Shown piece by piece: positions 1-6,387 of a stretch of DNA of 9,161 nt. Origin of the DNA: Pyrinomonadaceae bacterium. GTDB lineage: Bacteria > Acidobacteriota > Blastocatellia > Pyrinomonadales > Pyrinomonadaceae. Location of the stretch: positions 1-9,161 of the forward strand of contig JAJAYR010000552.1 in assembly GCA_026786155.1 (NCBI GenBank), read 5' to 3'. The notes under the pieces are model-generated. The model saw only the letters and a list, made by a program, of their open reading frames with translations, did not search any database and was not told where the DNA came from. Position 1 is the first letter of the stretch; each line of letters begins with the position of its first letter. The position numbers and the translations under genes were made by a program.

Positions 1-1064
1 CGGCAAAAGAGTCGGCGTTGTTTCAAACGGCGGCGGACGAAATTGATTTTCGCGTGTTCGCCCGAAAGAACACGGTTGACGGGCAGCAATTTAACGTCTT
101 CATCGCTCACGCGCTCGACGACGAAGAAATGATTACCGGTAGATTTCGTGATATTTTGTTGATTTTTGTGCCGCTCGTTTTAGTTTTAGCCGGTTTCGGC
201 GGTTATTTTCTGGCGCGAAAAACCTTGTCGCCGGTTGCCGAAATGAGCGAGACGGCGGCGACTATCAGCGCGACGAATCTGAATGAACGTCTTCCGGTCA
301 AGAACGAAAAAGATGAACTGGGCGGTTTGGCGACGATTTTTAATTCGCTGCTCGAACGGCTCGAAAATTCATTTGAAAATCAACGCCGTTTTATGGCGGA
401 CGCTTCGCACGAGCTTCGTACGCCGCTCGCCATCGTGCGCGGCGAATCGGAAGTCGCTCTCTCGAAAGACAATCGAACGCCCGCCGAATATCAGGAATCT
501 TTGGCGATTGTTCACGACGAAAGCAAACGGCTGACGCGCATTGTCGAGGATTTGTTCACCTTGGCGCGCGCCGATTCGGGGCAATATCAGGCAAGAAAGA
601 CGGAAATGTATCTGGACGAACTGCTCGCCGACTGCGTTCACAAAGTCCGCGTTCTGGCTGAAAAACGCCGTGTTTCCTTCAATCTTTCAACTTTGGAAGA
701 AATGCCGATGCGCGGCGACGAGCAGCTCCTTCGCCGCCTGTTTATGAATCTGCTCGACAATGCCATCAAGTATAATCGCGAAGGCGGACAGGTAGCGGTG
801 CGCGGGGGAAAAACTGCCGAATTCTATCGAATCACGATTACCGACACCGGCGCGGGCATCTCCGAAGAAGAGAGCGCGAAAATTTTCGGGCGTTTTTACC
901 GCGCCGATAAAGCGCGCAGCCGCGCTTCGGAAACCGTGACGAGCGGCGCGGGACTCGGACTTTCCATCGCGCAGTGGATTGCCGGACTTCACACGGGCGT
1001 AATCGAGCTTGTTTCTTCGGGTGAAGCGGGCAGCACTTTTGCCGTCGTGTTTGCAAGAAAATAA
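1..1064 (+). CDS. HAMP-domain sensor histidine kinase, 5' partial
   Basis: C-terminal 353 residues of a membrane two-component sensor kinase; the frame is open to the left edge (first full codon at base 3), so the TTG at 18 is internal and the true start is off-window. Visible order: end of an extracytoplasmic region, one membrane segment (about nt 152-218, ILLIFVPLVLVLAGFGGYFL), a HAMP linker (to about nt 375), the dimerisation/phosphoacceptor domain with H-box ASHELRTP (His codon 408-410), then the ATPase domain with N-box LLDNAIKY (about 748-772), G1 box DTGAGIS (843-863) and G2 box GAGLGLS (945-965). All catalytic boxes are intact, so it should autophosphorylate. The layout resembles CusS/heavy-metal-type kinases, whose partner is usually an OmpR-family regulator encoded just upstream; that gene would lie off the left edge. 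The ligand cannot be inferred because the sensing domain is missing. It ends in TAA. No strong terminator follows. Confidence 0.95.
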   Translation, partial: AKESALFQTAADEIDFRVFARKNTVDGQQFNVFIAHALDDEEMITGRFRDILLIFVPLVLVLAGFGGYFLARKTLSPVAEMSETAATISATNLNERLPVKNEKDELGGLATIFNSLLERLENSFENQRRFMADASHELRTPLAIVRGESEVALSKDNRTPAEYQESLAIVHDESKRLTRIVEDLFTLARADSGQYQARKTEMYLDELLADCVHKVRVLAEKRRVSFNLSTLEEMPMRGDEQLLRRLFMNLLDNAIKYNREGGQVAVRGGKTAEFYRITITDTGAGISEEESAKIFGRFYRADKARSRASETVTSGAGLGLSIAQWIAGLHTGVIELVSSGEAGSTFAVVFARK

Positions 1065-1225
1065 TTTGCAAACCTCCTTCGGCAATCAATAACTGAGAGC
1101 TTCGCGCATTTTATATTATTCATTGACCGCCCGCGTTCAAACTATTTTTCACGCCGCTAGAAATTTTCATTCGTTAATCTTGTATTCATTTTCCGTTTGT
1201 TAAATTGAAGGCAGATTAGAAGAAA

Positions 1226-1241
1226 GCCCGAATTTCCGGGC
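1226..1241 (+). other. Small hairpin in the leader of the lipoprotein gene
   Basis: GCCCG (1226-1230) pairs with CGGGC (1237-1241) around a 6-base loop. A second weak CCGG/CCGG pairing (1256-1259 with 1266-1269) sits directly before the ribosome binding site at 1271. No T-run follows, so a terminator is unlikely; a modest effect on translation or mRNA stability is possible. The rest of the gap 1065-1281 is AT-rich and presumably holds the lipoprotein promoter, but I found no well-spaced -35/-10 pair. Confidence 0.25.
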
Positions 1242-1270
1242 AAATTTCAAATTGTCCGGCGAATACCGGC

Positions 1271-1275
1271 AAGGA
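1271..1275 (+). promoter_or_regulatory. Ribosome binding site fixing the lipoprotein start
   Basis: AAGGA lies 6 bases before ATG 1282. This favours 1282 over the in-frame TTG at 1252, which would add ten non-signal-like residues. ATG 1294 is also possible, with the GGAG at 1285-1288 as its site; both starts leave the signal peptide intact. Confidence 0.65.
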
Positions 1276-1281
1276 AAAAAT

Positions 1282-2043
1282 ATGGAGAACAAAATGAAAA
1301 ACACAGCAGAAAACGGAAAGGTATTGGCGGCACTCGGCGCGGCGGTTTTAGTCGGAACAATCGCTTTTGGAGCTTGCACGTCATCGCCAACGCCGACGAA
1401 CACAACGCCGGCAACGGTCGTCGTCAACAAACAAACGAACAACGCCGTGCCGGAAAAAGCCGTCGCCGTTGACACGAATAGCGGCAAAATGCCGGCGGCG
1501 ATAACGGACGCGGGCGAATTCGCCGAGAATATTTATGACTTCGCCAAAGCCAAAGATTGGACGAAAGCAGATGCGAGGCTCGTTTCGCTTGAAAAATCGG
1601 TCAATGAACTGAAAACTGCCAATCTCGCCACGCCCCAGATTCTCGCAGCGACCGATTCAATCGGCAAAGCGGTCAAGGCGAAAAACGAGATTGACGCGAT
1701 GCGCGAAGCCAATCAAGCGACGTTTTTAGTCGCCGATTTGACCGCCAAATATAATCCGAAAGTTCCGGTCGAAGTCGTCAAACTCGATTATTACGGACGT
1801 GAAATAGAAATTCTGGCGATGGCTAAAGACGAAGCCAAACTGAAAATGACGGCGCAGGCGATTCGCCAAACGTGGAACGCGGTCAAACCGAAAATGGAAG
1901 CCAAAGGCGCGGGCAAAGAAACAGCCAAATTTGAATCGCTCGTCGCGCAAACGGAAAAAGCCGCTTCCGTTTCGGATTATTCAAAAGTCGCCACGCCGAT
2001 TCTGGACGAAGTTGATAATCTCGAAAAAGTTTTTGAGAAATAA
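1282..2043 (+). CDS. Predicted lipoprotein of unknown function
   Basis: A 253-residue exported protein that I do not recognise. Residues 1-13 are polar and basic, 14-30 are hydrophobic, and a lipobox-like FGAC ends at Cys32, the likely lipidated residue after signal peptidase II cleavage. A Thr/Pro/Asn-rich linker (about 33-50) follows, as is common in tethered lipoproteins. The remainder is rich in Ala, Lys, Glu and Asp and looks largely alpha-helical, with no CXXCH, no obvious catalytic motif and only a central beta-like stretch around VEVVKLDYYGREIEIL. It is probably anchored in the envelope on the periplasmic side. The gene stands alone: 217 bases after the kinase, and followed by a strong hairpin at 2068-2111. 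It ends in TAA. The lipoprotein call is well supported; the role is unknown, and the short helical repeats could be a binding scaffold (inference). Confidence 0.8.
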   Translation: MENKMKNTAENGKVLAALGAAVLVGTIAFGACTSSPTPTNTTPATVVVNKQTNNAVPEKAVAVDTNSGKMPAAITDAGEFAENIYDFAKAKDWTKADARLVSLEKSVNELKTANLATPQILAATDSIGKAVKAKNEIDAMREANQATFLVADLTAKYNPKVPVEVVKLDYYGREIEILAMAKDEAKLKMTAQAIRQTWNAVKPKMEAKGAGKETAKFESLVAQTEKAASVSDYSKVATPILDEVDNLEKVFEK

Positions 2044-2067
2044 ATTTCGATAAAAGATATTTCCGAA

Positions 2068-2111
2068 GCAAATTGTCGCCTTTGATAGCTCAATCAAAGG
2101 CGACAATTTGC
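2068..2111 (+). terminator. 19-bp perfect inverted repeat, likely intrinsic terminator
   Basis: The left arm 2068-2086 pairs perfectly with 2093-2111 around a 6-base loop (AGCTCA). The arms contain TTGTCGCC and GGCGACAA cores flanked by A/T pairs, so the 3' arm ends with AATTT but no long U-tract follows. It begins 25 bases after the lipoprotein stop. The most likely role is transcription termination, possibly in both directions because of the symmetry, or 3'-end protection of the mRNA. Transcription of the next gene would then need its own promoter or read-through. Confidence 0.65.
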
Positions 2112-2219
2112 CGCTCTTTCTGCGGCTCGCGGCGGCGCGTTGCCACGGGAAAACCGCCGGGATTCTAAGAATCGCGCCGAAATAAAGGATTCGCCGTTCG
2201 GGAATGATAATTGCCCTTC

Positions 2220-2261
2220 TGCCGATTGAGTTTCGCTTTGACAAAGGAAATCCAATCGGCA
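2220..2261 (+). repeat. Long imperfect hairpin before the glycosyltransferase gene
   Basis: TGCCGATTG (2220-2228) pairs perfectly with CAATCGGCA (2253-2261). After one mismatch the pairing continues with about five pairs (2230-2234 with 2247-2251, one of them G-T), then a one-base bulge and CTTT (2236-2239) with AAAG (2243-2246). It is followed by a T-containing stretch (GTGTTTTAT) and ends 27 bases before ATG 2289. It could be a second terminator, an attenuator or a 5' leader structure. The rest of the gap 2112-2219 holds a GC-rich stretch with CGGCGCG (2133-2139) matching CGCGCCG (2173-2179) and a small GATTC-TAA-GAATC palindrome (2161-2173). Confidence 0.45.
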
Positions 2262-2288
2262 AATTCGTGTTTTATAACAAATAAAAAG

Positions 2289-3683
2289 ATGACGGGCAAA
2301 ATCTTAAAATCGGTTCATATTACCAATTACTATCACAAAAATTCGGGCGGCATCAGCACGGCTTACGACCGTCTGCTCGAAGCGGCGAACCGGCATCGGC
2401 GTTATGTCAGGTTGATTGTGCCGGGCGCGGAGGACGCGCGGGAAGAAATTGGCGAATACGGACGAATTTATTACGTCAAAGCAAAGCCCGCGCCGGTTTT
2501 CGATAAGCGTTACCGTCTGCTCCTGCCGTTTCATTATCTGCAAGGCGAAACGCCCGTCCGCAAAATTCTCGAAACGGAACTGCCGGATATAATCGAAATC
2601 GGCGAAAAATATACTTTATCCCTGCTCGCCGGAGTGATTCGCAAAGGTTATTTCAAATCGCTTAACCGCCCGATGCTCGTCCATTTTTCGTGCGAGCGGA
2701 TGGACGACAATCTGCGGGCGTTCGTCTCAGGCGCGAAGCCGTTTAAATGGTTTTCGCGGCGACTAATAAGCAATTATATTTTTCCGATGTTCGATTATCA
2801 TCTTGCCAATTCGCAATATACAGCGCAGGAAATGATTGACGCGGTTGCGCCGGAGAAAAACAGGCGGCGTTCGGAAAAGTTTTTTAATTTCTCCTGGCGT
2901 TTTTTTCAGGCTTCAAATATTCCGCTCGCCGAACGAGTGTTTGTCAATAATTGCGGCGCGGACAATCATCTTTTCGACGCAAAAAGAAAGAATCTGGAAA
3001 CCCGAAAGGCGATTCTGGCAGAAGCCGGATTTCCCGAAAATGCCACTGTTCTGCTTTATGCCGGGCGCATCTCGCCGGAGAAAAACGTCAAACTTCTGCC
3101 GCAGGTTTTGAAATCGTTACTCGGATTTCGCAATTACGATACGCAATGCCGCGAATACCGATTGCTGATTGTCGGGAGCGGTCCGCAAGCCGATTTGCTT
3201 GAAGCGGAACTGGAAAAAGTCGCGCCCGGTAAATTCAAATTTTTCGGACACATTTCCGACAAAGAAAAATTGGCGGACATCTACGCTAACAGCGACATTT
3301 TTCTACATCCGAACCCGCGCGAGCCGTTCGGCATCGGTCCTTTAGAAGCGATGGCTTCCGGGCTTCCCGTTGTCGCGCCCGATTCGGGCGGCGTTCTCTC
3401 TTACGCGACGCGGGAAAATGCGTGGCTCGAAGAAGCCGATACTTTAAGTTATTTTGCCGCCGTCCGCGATGTTTTTAGCGACGACGAGAAACGCGAAATT
3501 AAAATCCGCAACGCGATTGAAACGGCGCGAACCCTGACGTGGGAAAACTCGACCGACAAACTTTTCGCGCTTTACGATAAAATGTATGCGGATTTTTCGC
3601 GCCGCCGCGAGCTTCACGTTTACGAACGGGAAGCGGAAAGAATTGATTTTGCCGGGGAAATGTCTTTCAATCAGCAAAGATAA
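2289..3683 (+). CDS. Glycosyltransferase, GT-B fold, GT4-like
   Basis: A 464-residue cytoplasmic or membrane-associated enzyme that would transfer a sugar from a nucleotide-sugar donor, with retention of configuration, onto an envelope polysaccharide, lipid or other acceptor. Evidence: an N-terminal domain opening with a beta strand and glycine loop (HITNYYHKNSGGIS, residues 10-23), typical of GT4 acceptor domains; the C-terminal donor domain starting at LLYAGRISPEKN (about 255-266); a VGSGP strand-loop; and the EX7E motif in EPFGIGPLEAMASG with Glu345 and Glu353. Donor and acceptor cannot be read from sequence; mannosyl- or glucosyltransferases such as the MgtA/PimB type are near relatives. 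The ATG at 2289 is chosen because the family starts just before this strand; the TTG at 2211, 26 codons upstream, would translate through the hairpin at 2220-2261. There is no clear Shine-Dalgarno. The CHASE2 gene begins 25 bases after the TAA stop, suggesting cotranscription. Confidence 0.88.
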   Translation: MTGKILKSVHITNYYHKNSGGISTAYDRLLEAANRHRRYVRLIVPGAEDAREEIGEYGRIYYVKAKPAPVFDKRYRLLLPFHYLQGETPVRKILETELPDIIEIGEKYTLSLLAGVIRKGYFKSLNRPMLVHFSCERMDDNLRAFVSGAKPFKWFSRRLISNYIFPMFDYHLANSQYTAQEMIDAVAPEKNRRRSEKFFNFSWRFFQASNIPLAERVFVNNCGADNHLFDAKRKNLETRKAILAEAGFPENATVLLYAGRISPEKNVKLLPQVLKSLLGFRNYDTQCREYRLLIVGSGPQADLLEAELEKVAPGKFKFFGHISDKEKLADIYANSDIFLHPNPREPFGIGPLEAMASGLPVVAPDSGGVLSYATRENAWLEEADTLSYFAAVRDVFSDDEKREIKIRNAIETARTLTWENSTDKLFALYDKMYADFSRRRELHVYEREAERIDFAGEMSFNQQR

Positions 3684-3708
3684 ACGATTCGAGCTAATCT
3701 GAGAATTA

Positions 3709-4647
3709 ATGAAAACGGGCAAATCTAAATCGGATACGCGCCGCCGCGCAAAAGCGGCGTGGTTCGCGCTGATTGTCATTGCGGCGACGGCAGCGGGAAT
3801 GTTTGCCGCGTGGCGCGCCCCCGGTTTGAATCTTTACGCGCAGGATCAGTTAATGCGTTTCCGGGGAATTTTGCCCGAACCGGACGATATTGTCATCGTG
3901 GCGATTGACGACGCGAGCGTCGCCAAGATCGGACGTTTTCCGTGGTCAAGGACTTATACCGCGCAGATTCTCGATAAGATTTCCGCCGCGCAGCCGAAAG
4001 CGATTGCGCTCGATGTTATATATTCCGAGCCGACCGACGAAGCCGCCGACCGAGCCTTAGCCGATGCGATAAAACGCGCCGGAAACGTCGCCGTCGGCGA
4101 GCAGCTTATCGAAGACCGCTACGCGCCGGAGTTGAGCCGCGCCGAATGGCTGAAATCGCTTCCCGCGATTGAAACGGCGGCTGCAGGAACGGGTCACGTC
4201 AACGTCGAAACCGAAACGGACGGCGCGGCGCGTGAACTTCTCTTGCGGCTGGCTGACGACGAAGGCGAGCCGCGCTGGGCGTTGGCAATCGAAACCGTTC
4301 GCGTCGGCGACAGCCTCAACTCTGACGCGGTGAACGAAACCAGCCGTTTCGTGCGAATCGGGACGCGCAAAATACCTTTTACCGCCGCCGAACATAATTT
4401 ACTCATTAAAAATAAAGACGAAAAAAGCCGCCAGACGACCGTTCAACCCTTACGGATGACGATTGATTACATCGGTCCGACGGGCGCGTTTGCCGCGCAG
4501 ACTTATAGTTTTGCGGACGTTCTGGACGGCAAAATCTCGCCGGAAAAGTTTCGCGGCAAATACGTTCTTATCGGCGCGACCGCCGCGACTCTGGGAGACA
4601 GAATCGCCACGCCGTTCGTTCATACGGACAATTTGGAGGGCGACTAG
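3709..4647 (+). CDS. CHASE2 sensor domain, N-terminal piece of an interrupted sensor kinase
   Basis: 312 residues ended by TAG at 4645-4647. After a basic start there is one membrane segment (about 16-35, AAWFALIVIAATAAGMFAAW), then an extracytoplasmic CHASE2 domain. CHASE2 landmarks seen: QDQLMRFRG shortly after the membrane helix, DDIVIVAIDDASVAKIGRFPWSR, the AIALDVIYSEP strand, IDYIGPTGAF, FADVLDGKISPEKFRGKYV and the LIGATAATLGDRIATPF motif. The domain's usual closing motif (MPGVEI.AN.I.T) is missing here but is encoded in the same frame directly after the TAG, so this is almost certainly the front of one CHASE2-PAS-kinase protein of about 860 residues. Only a weak GAG (3701-3703) precedes ATG 3709. 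Translated alone, it would be a membrane-anchored periplasmic domain lacking its last strand/helix and all signalling domains. The CHASE2 identity is sure; whether this piece is stable or functional alone is unknown. Confidence 0.85.
   Translation: MKTGKSKSDTRRRAKAAWFALIVIAATAAGMFAAWRAPGLNLYAQDQLMRFRGILPEPDDIVIVAIDDASVAKIGRFPWSRTYTAQILDKISAAQPKAIALDVIYSEPTDEAADRALADAIKRAGNVAVGEQLIEDRYAPELSRAEWLKSLPAIETAAAGTGHVNVETETDGAARELLLRLADDEGEPRWALAIETVRVGDSLNSDAVNETSRFVRIGTRKIPFTAAEHNLLIKNKDEKSRQTTVQPLRMTIDYIGPTGAFAAQTYSFADVLDGKISPEKFRGKYVLIGATAATLGDRIATPFVHTDNLEGD
4645..4647 (+). other. In-frame amber codon splitting the CHASE2 sensor kinase
   Basis: Frame around it: GAC TAG CAC GGC GAT TTG ATG. Frame 1 is open from 3709 to 6291 except for this codon, and the encoded sequence on both sides reads as one continuous CHASE2 domain (EGD*HGDLMPGVEI). 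A C-to-T change from CAG (Gln) would explain it with one base. A purine-rich GGAGGG (4635-4640) lies 4 bases before the TAG; it is too far (19 bases) from ATG 4660 to be an ideal ribosome binding site, but it could aid reinitiation or pausing. Confidence 0.85.
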
Positions 4648-4659
4648 CACGGCGATTTG

Positions 4660-6291
4660 ATGCCGGGCGTGGAAATTCTCGCCAATGAAATCAACACGAT
4701 TTTGCGCGGGCGTTTTTACCAGCCGGTATCCGATTCGGCAGCCGCGCTGTTTGCCGCGCTCGCCGCGCTTGCCGTGATAATTCTGCTCGGTTTGGCGCAG
4801 GGAAAATACGAAGCGATGAAGCAAATAGGAGTTTTGGCGGGACTGCTCGCATTGATTCTTTTCGGCTCTTATTTTGTTTTCGCTTACGGCTTTATCGTTC
4901 CGCCGCTCGTGCCGGTGCTGGCTTCTTTTATCGTCGCCGCGCCGCTCGCGCTGCTGCGCCGTTCGCTGTCGGCAAGCGTGTATTTAGACGAGCGCATTGC
5001 CGAACTGCTTGCCGCCGAAAGACGGCTTTTCACCAATGGGCGAAAGCGATTGTCGCCCGATTCAAATCGTCTGCGTCTTGACACAGGAGAAGAACTCGAA
5101 TCGCCGACCAATTTTCCCACCGATAAATTTTATCTGCCGCGCGGTCTCGAATGGAAATCCGACGCGCTCGGATTTTTATCGCGCGATTTGATTAATCGCG
5201 CGGTTTTCGTTGATTCGGCTCTGCGATCGATTGAAGACGTTTTGCTGATTGGCGACCGCGATGGACAAATTATTTTCGCCAACCGAAGCGCGCGGCGGAT
5301 TTTTAATCTGCCCGAACGCAAATTGCTCGGCAGAAATATCTTCGAGCAGCTCAACGAAGCGGAAAACAAAATTGCCGATTCGACGGAAGAAGCGGAAGAA
5401 ACGCTCGCGCAATTGACTATTGACCAGAATTCAATCGAGCGCGAAATAACTGTCGGGAAAAACGATTCCCGCTCGTTTGTTTTGCGAATGGCGGCGGTCG
5501 TCGGTCGAAACGAAAACGATGCGGGTGAAACGCTCGGCATCATCGCCACGCTTTCCGACATTACGCAACACCGCGAATTGCAGAAAACCAAAAACGACGT
5601 TATCGCCCTTGTTACGCACGAACTTCGCACGCCGCTCACCGCGATTCAGGGAATGAGCGAAGTTTTGACCGAACACGCGGTCGAACCCGAATCGCAGCGC
5701 AAAATGCTGCTAACCATCAACACCGAAGCCAAGCGGCTGGCGAGTATGATAAACGAATATCTCGACATCACCAGGCTTGAAGCCGGAGCACAGGCGATAA
5801 ATTTCGCGCCCATCGTTGTCGAATCTTTGCTTGAGAGAATCTTGCTGATGCTCGAACCGCTCGCGGCAAAGCGCGAAATAAAAATCGTGCATTGTTATCT
5901 GCTGAATCACACGACCGTTTCCGCCGATGCGGAAAGGCTCGCGCAAATGCTGACCAACATTGTCGGCAACGCCATTAAATACAGTCCGCCGCACACCTCG
6001 ATTACAATAGAAACGCGCGCGTCTGGCGGAATGCTGGAGATTATTGTCGCCGACGAAGGCTTCGGCATCAGTGCCGAACAACTGCCGCGCATTTTTGAAA
6101 AATTCTACCGCGCTCCGCAGCGGCAAACGACGGAAACTACCGGAACGGGTTTGGGTTTGGCGTTGGCGCGGGAAATTGCCGAACTGCACGGCGGGTATAT
6201 TTCGGCGGAAAGCGAGCCGAATAAAGGTTCGACTTTTACCGTTCATTTGCCGCTCGCGCCGGAAAATCGTGAAATAAGTCGCCCAAGTTAA
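4660..6291 (+). CDS. PAS-domain sensor histidine kinase, C-terminal piece of the CHASE2 kinase
   Basis: 543 residues from ATG 4660 (TTG 4657 is one codon earlier); the frame is open back to the TAG at 4645. It begins with the conserved end of CHASE2 (MPGVEILANEINTILRGRF), then three membrane helices (about nt 4738-4797, 4825-4887 and 4894-4959), the standard CHASE2 ending. A PAS domain follows (about 5221-5575, with LRSIEDVLLIGDRDGQIIFA and a closing DITQHRELQ), then the phosphoacceptor H-box THELRTPL (His codon 5617-5619), an N-box around NIVGNAIKYS, G1 box DEGFGIS (6052-6072) and G2 box GTGLGLALA (about 6142-6168). All kinase boxes are intact. If made alone by reinitiation, the first hydrophobic helix could act as a signal anchor, so a two-piece receptor is conceivable. 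The natural partner is the regulator at 7215-8651 by proximity, although this HPK1-style H-box is not the usual NtrB type. It ends in TAA. Confidence 0.9.
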   Translation: MPGVEILANEINTILRGRFYQPVSDSAAALFAALAALAVIILLGLAQGKYEAMKQIGVLAGLLALILFGSYFVFAYGFIVPPLVPVLASFIVAAPLALLRRSLSASVYLDERIAELLAAERRLFTNGRKRLSPDSNRLRLDTGEELESPTNFPTDKFYLPRGLEWKSDALGFLSRDLINRAVFVDSALRSIEDVLLIGDRDGQIIFANRSARRIFNLPERKLLGRNIFEQLNEAENKIADSTEEAEETLAQLTIDQNSIEREITVGKNDSRSFVLRMAAVVGRNENDAGETLGIIATLSDITQHRELQKTKNDVIALVTHELRTPLTAIQGMSEVLTEHAVEPESQRKMLLTINTEAKRLASMINEYLDITRLEAGAQAINFAPIVVESLLERILLMLEPLAAKREIKIVHCYLLNHTTVSADAERLAQMLTNIVGNAIKYSPPHTSITIETRASGGMLEIIVADEGFGISAEQLPRIFEKFYRAPQRQTTETTGTGLGLALAREIAELHGGYISAESEPNKGSTFTVHLPLAPENREISRPS

Positions 6292-6305
6292 TCCTGCGTT
6301 AATCT
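6287..6305 (+). promoter_or_regulatory. GTTAATC direct repeat, 11-base period
   Basis: GTTAATC occurs at 6287-6293 and 6298-6304, separated by 4 bases. The first copy overlaps the kinase stop codon. The 7-4-7 geometry (one helical turn) is that of OmpR/PhoB-family operators. A third GTTAATC, within an extended match CGTTAATCTT, lies at 1173-1179 upstream of the lipoprotein gene. Functional assignment is inference only, since AT-rich heptamers can recur by chance. Confidence 0.3.
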
Positions 6306-6373
6306 TCGGTAGTTTAAATTGGTGAAACTGAGCGGTCTCGCGCGGGAAATTCTCCGCCGAAATCGAAAAACTT

Positions 6374-6380
6374 GGGAGGA
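6374..6380 (+). promoter_or_regulatory. Strong Shine-Dalgarno fixing the membrane protein start
   Basis: GGGAGGA lies 7 bases before ATG 6388, the best ribosome binding site in the window. It rules against the in-frame TTG 23 codons upstream (6319). The other genes of the cluster have weak or no such site, so this protein may be made at a higher rate than its neighbours (inference). Confidence 0.85.
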
Positions 6381-6387
6381 ATCAATT

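Noticed and set aside
18..20. TTG as the start of the first histidine kinase
   Set aside because: The frame is open to the window edge and the protein would lack the first membrane helix and most of the sensing domain, so this is an internal Leu codon.
1123..1128. TTGACC resembling a -35 element upstream of the lipoprotein
   Set aside because: No -10-like hexamer at a usable spacing; TAGAAA at 1158 is 29 bases away.
1226..1241. GCCCG/CGGGC hairpin as a terminator of the first kinase gene
   Set aside because: The stem is only 5 bp, it lacks a U-tract, and it lies over 160 bases past the stop and close to the next ribosome binding site.
2238..2243. Exact TTGACA, a consensus -35 element, upstream of the glycosyltransferase
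   Set aside because: No acceptable -10 at 16-18 bases; the nearest TATAAC (2273-2278) is 29 bases away, and the hexamer lies in the loop side of the hairpin at 2220-2261.
2211..2288. N-terminal extension of the glycosyltransferase from TTG 2211
   Set aside because: The extra 26 residues do not resemble the family and would be encoded by the hairpin region; ATG 2289 fits the family's N-terminus.
5130..5639. 169-codon open frame on the minus strand
   Set aside because: It lies entirely inside the PAS-kinase gene, its Ser/Arg-rich translation matches no domain, and the + strand frame has clear kinase motifs.
5710..6246. 178-codon open frame on the minus strand
   Set aside because: It is an antisense shadow of the kinase ATPase region, with no recognisable domain.
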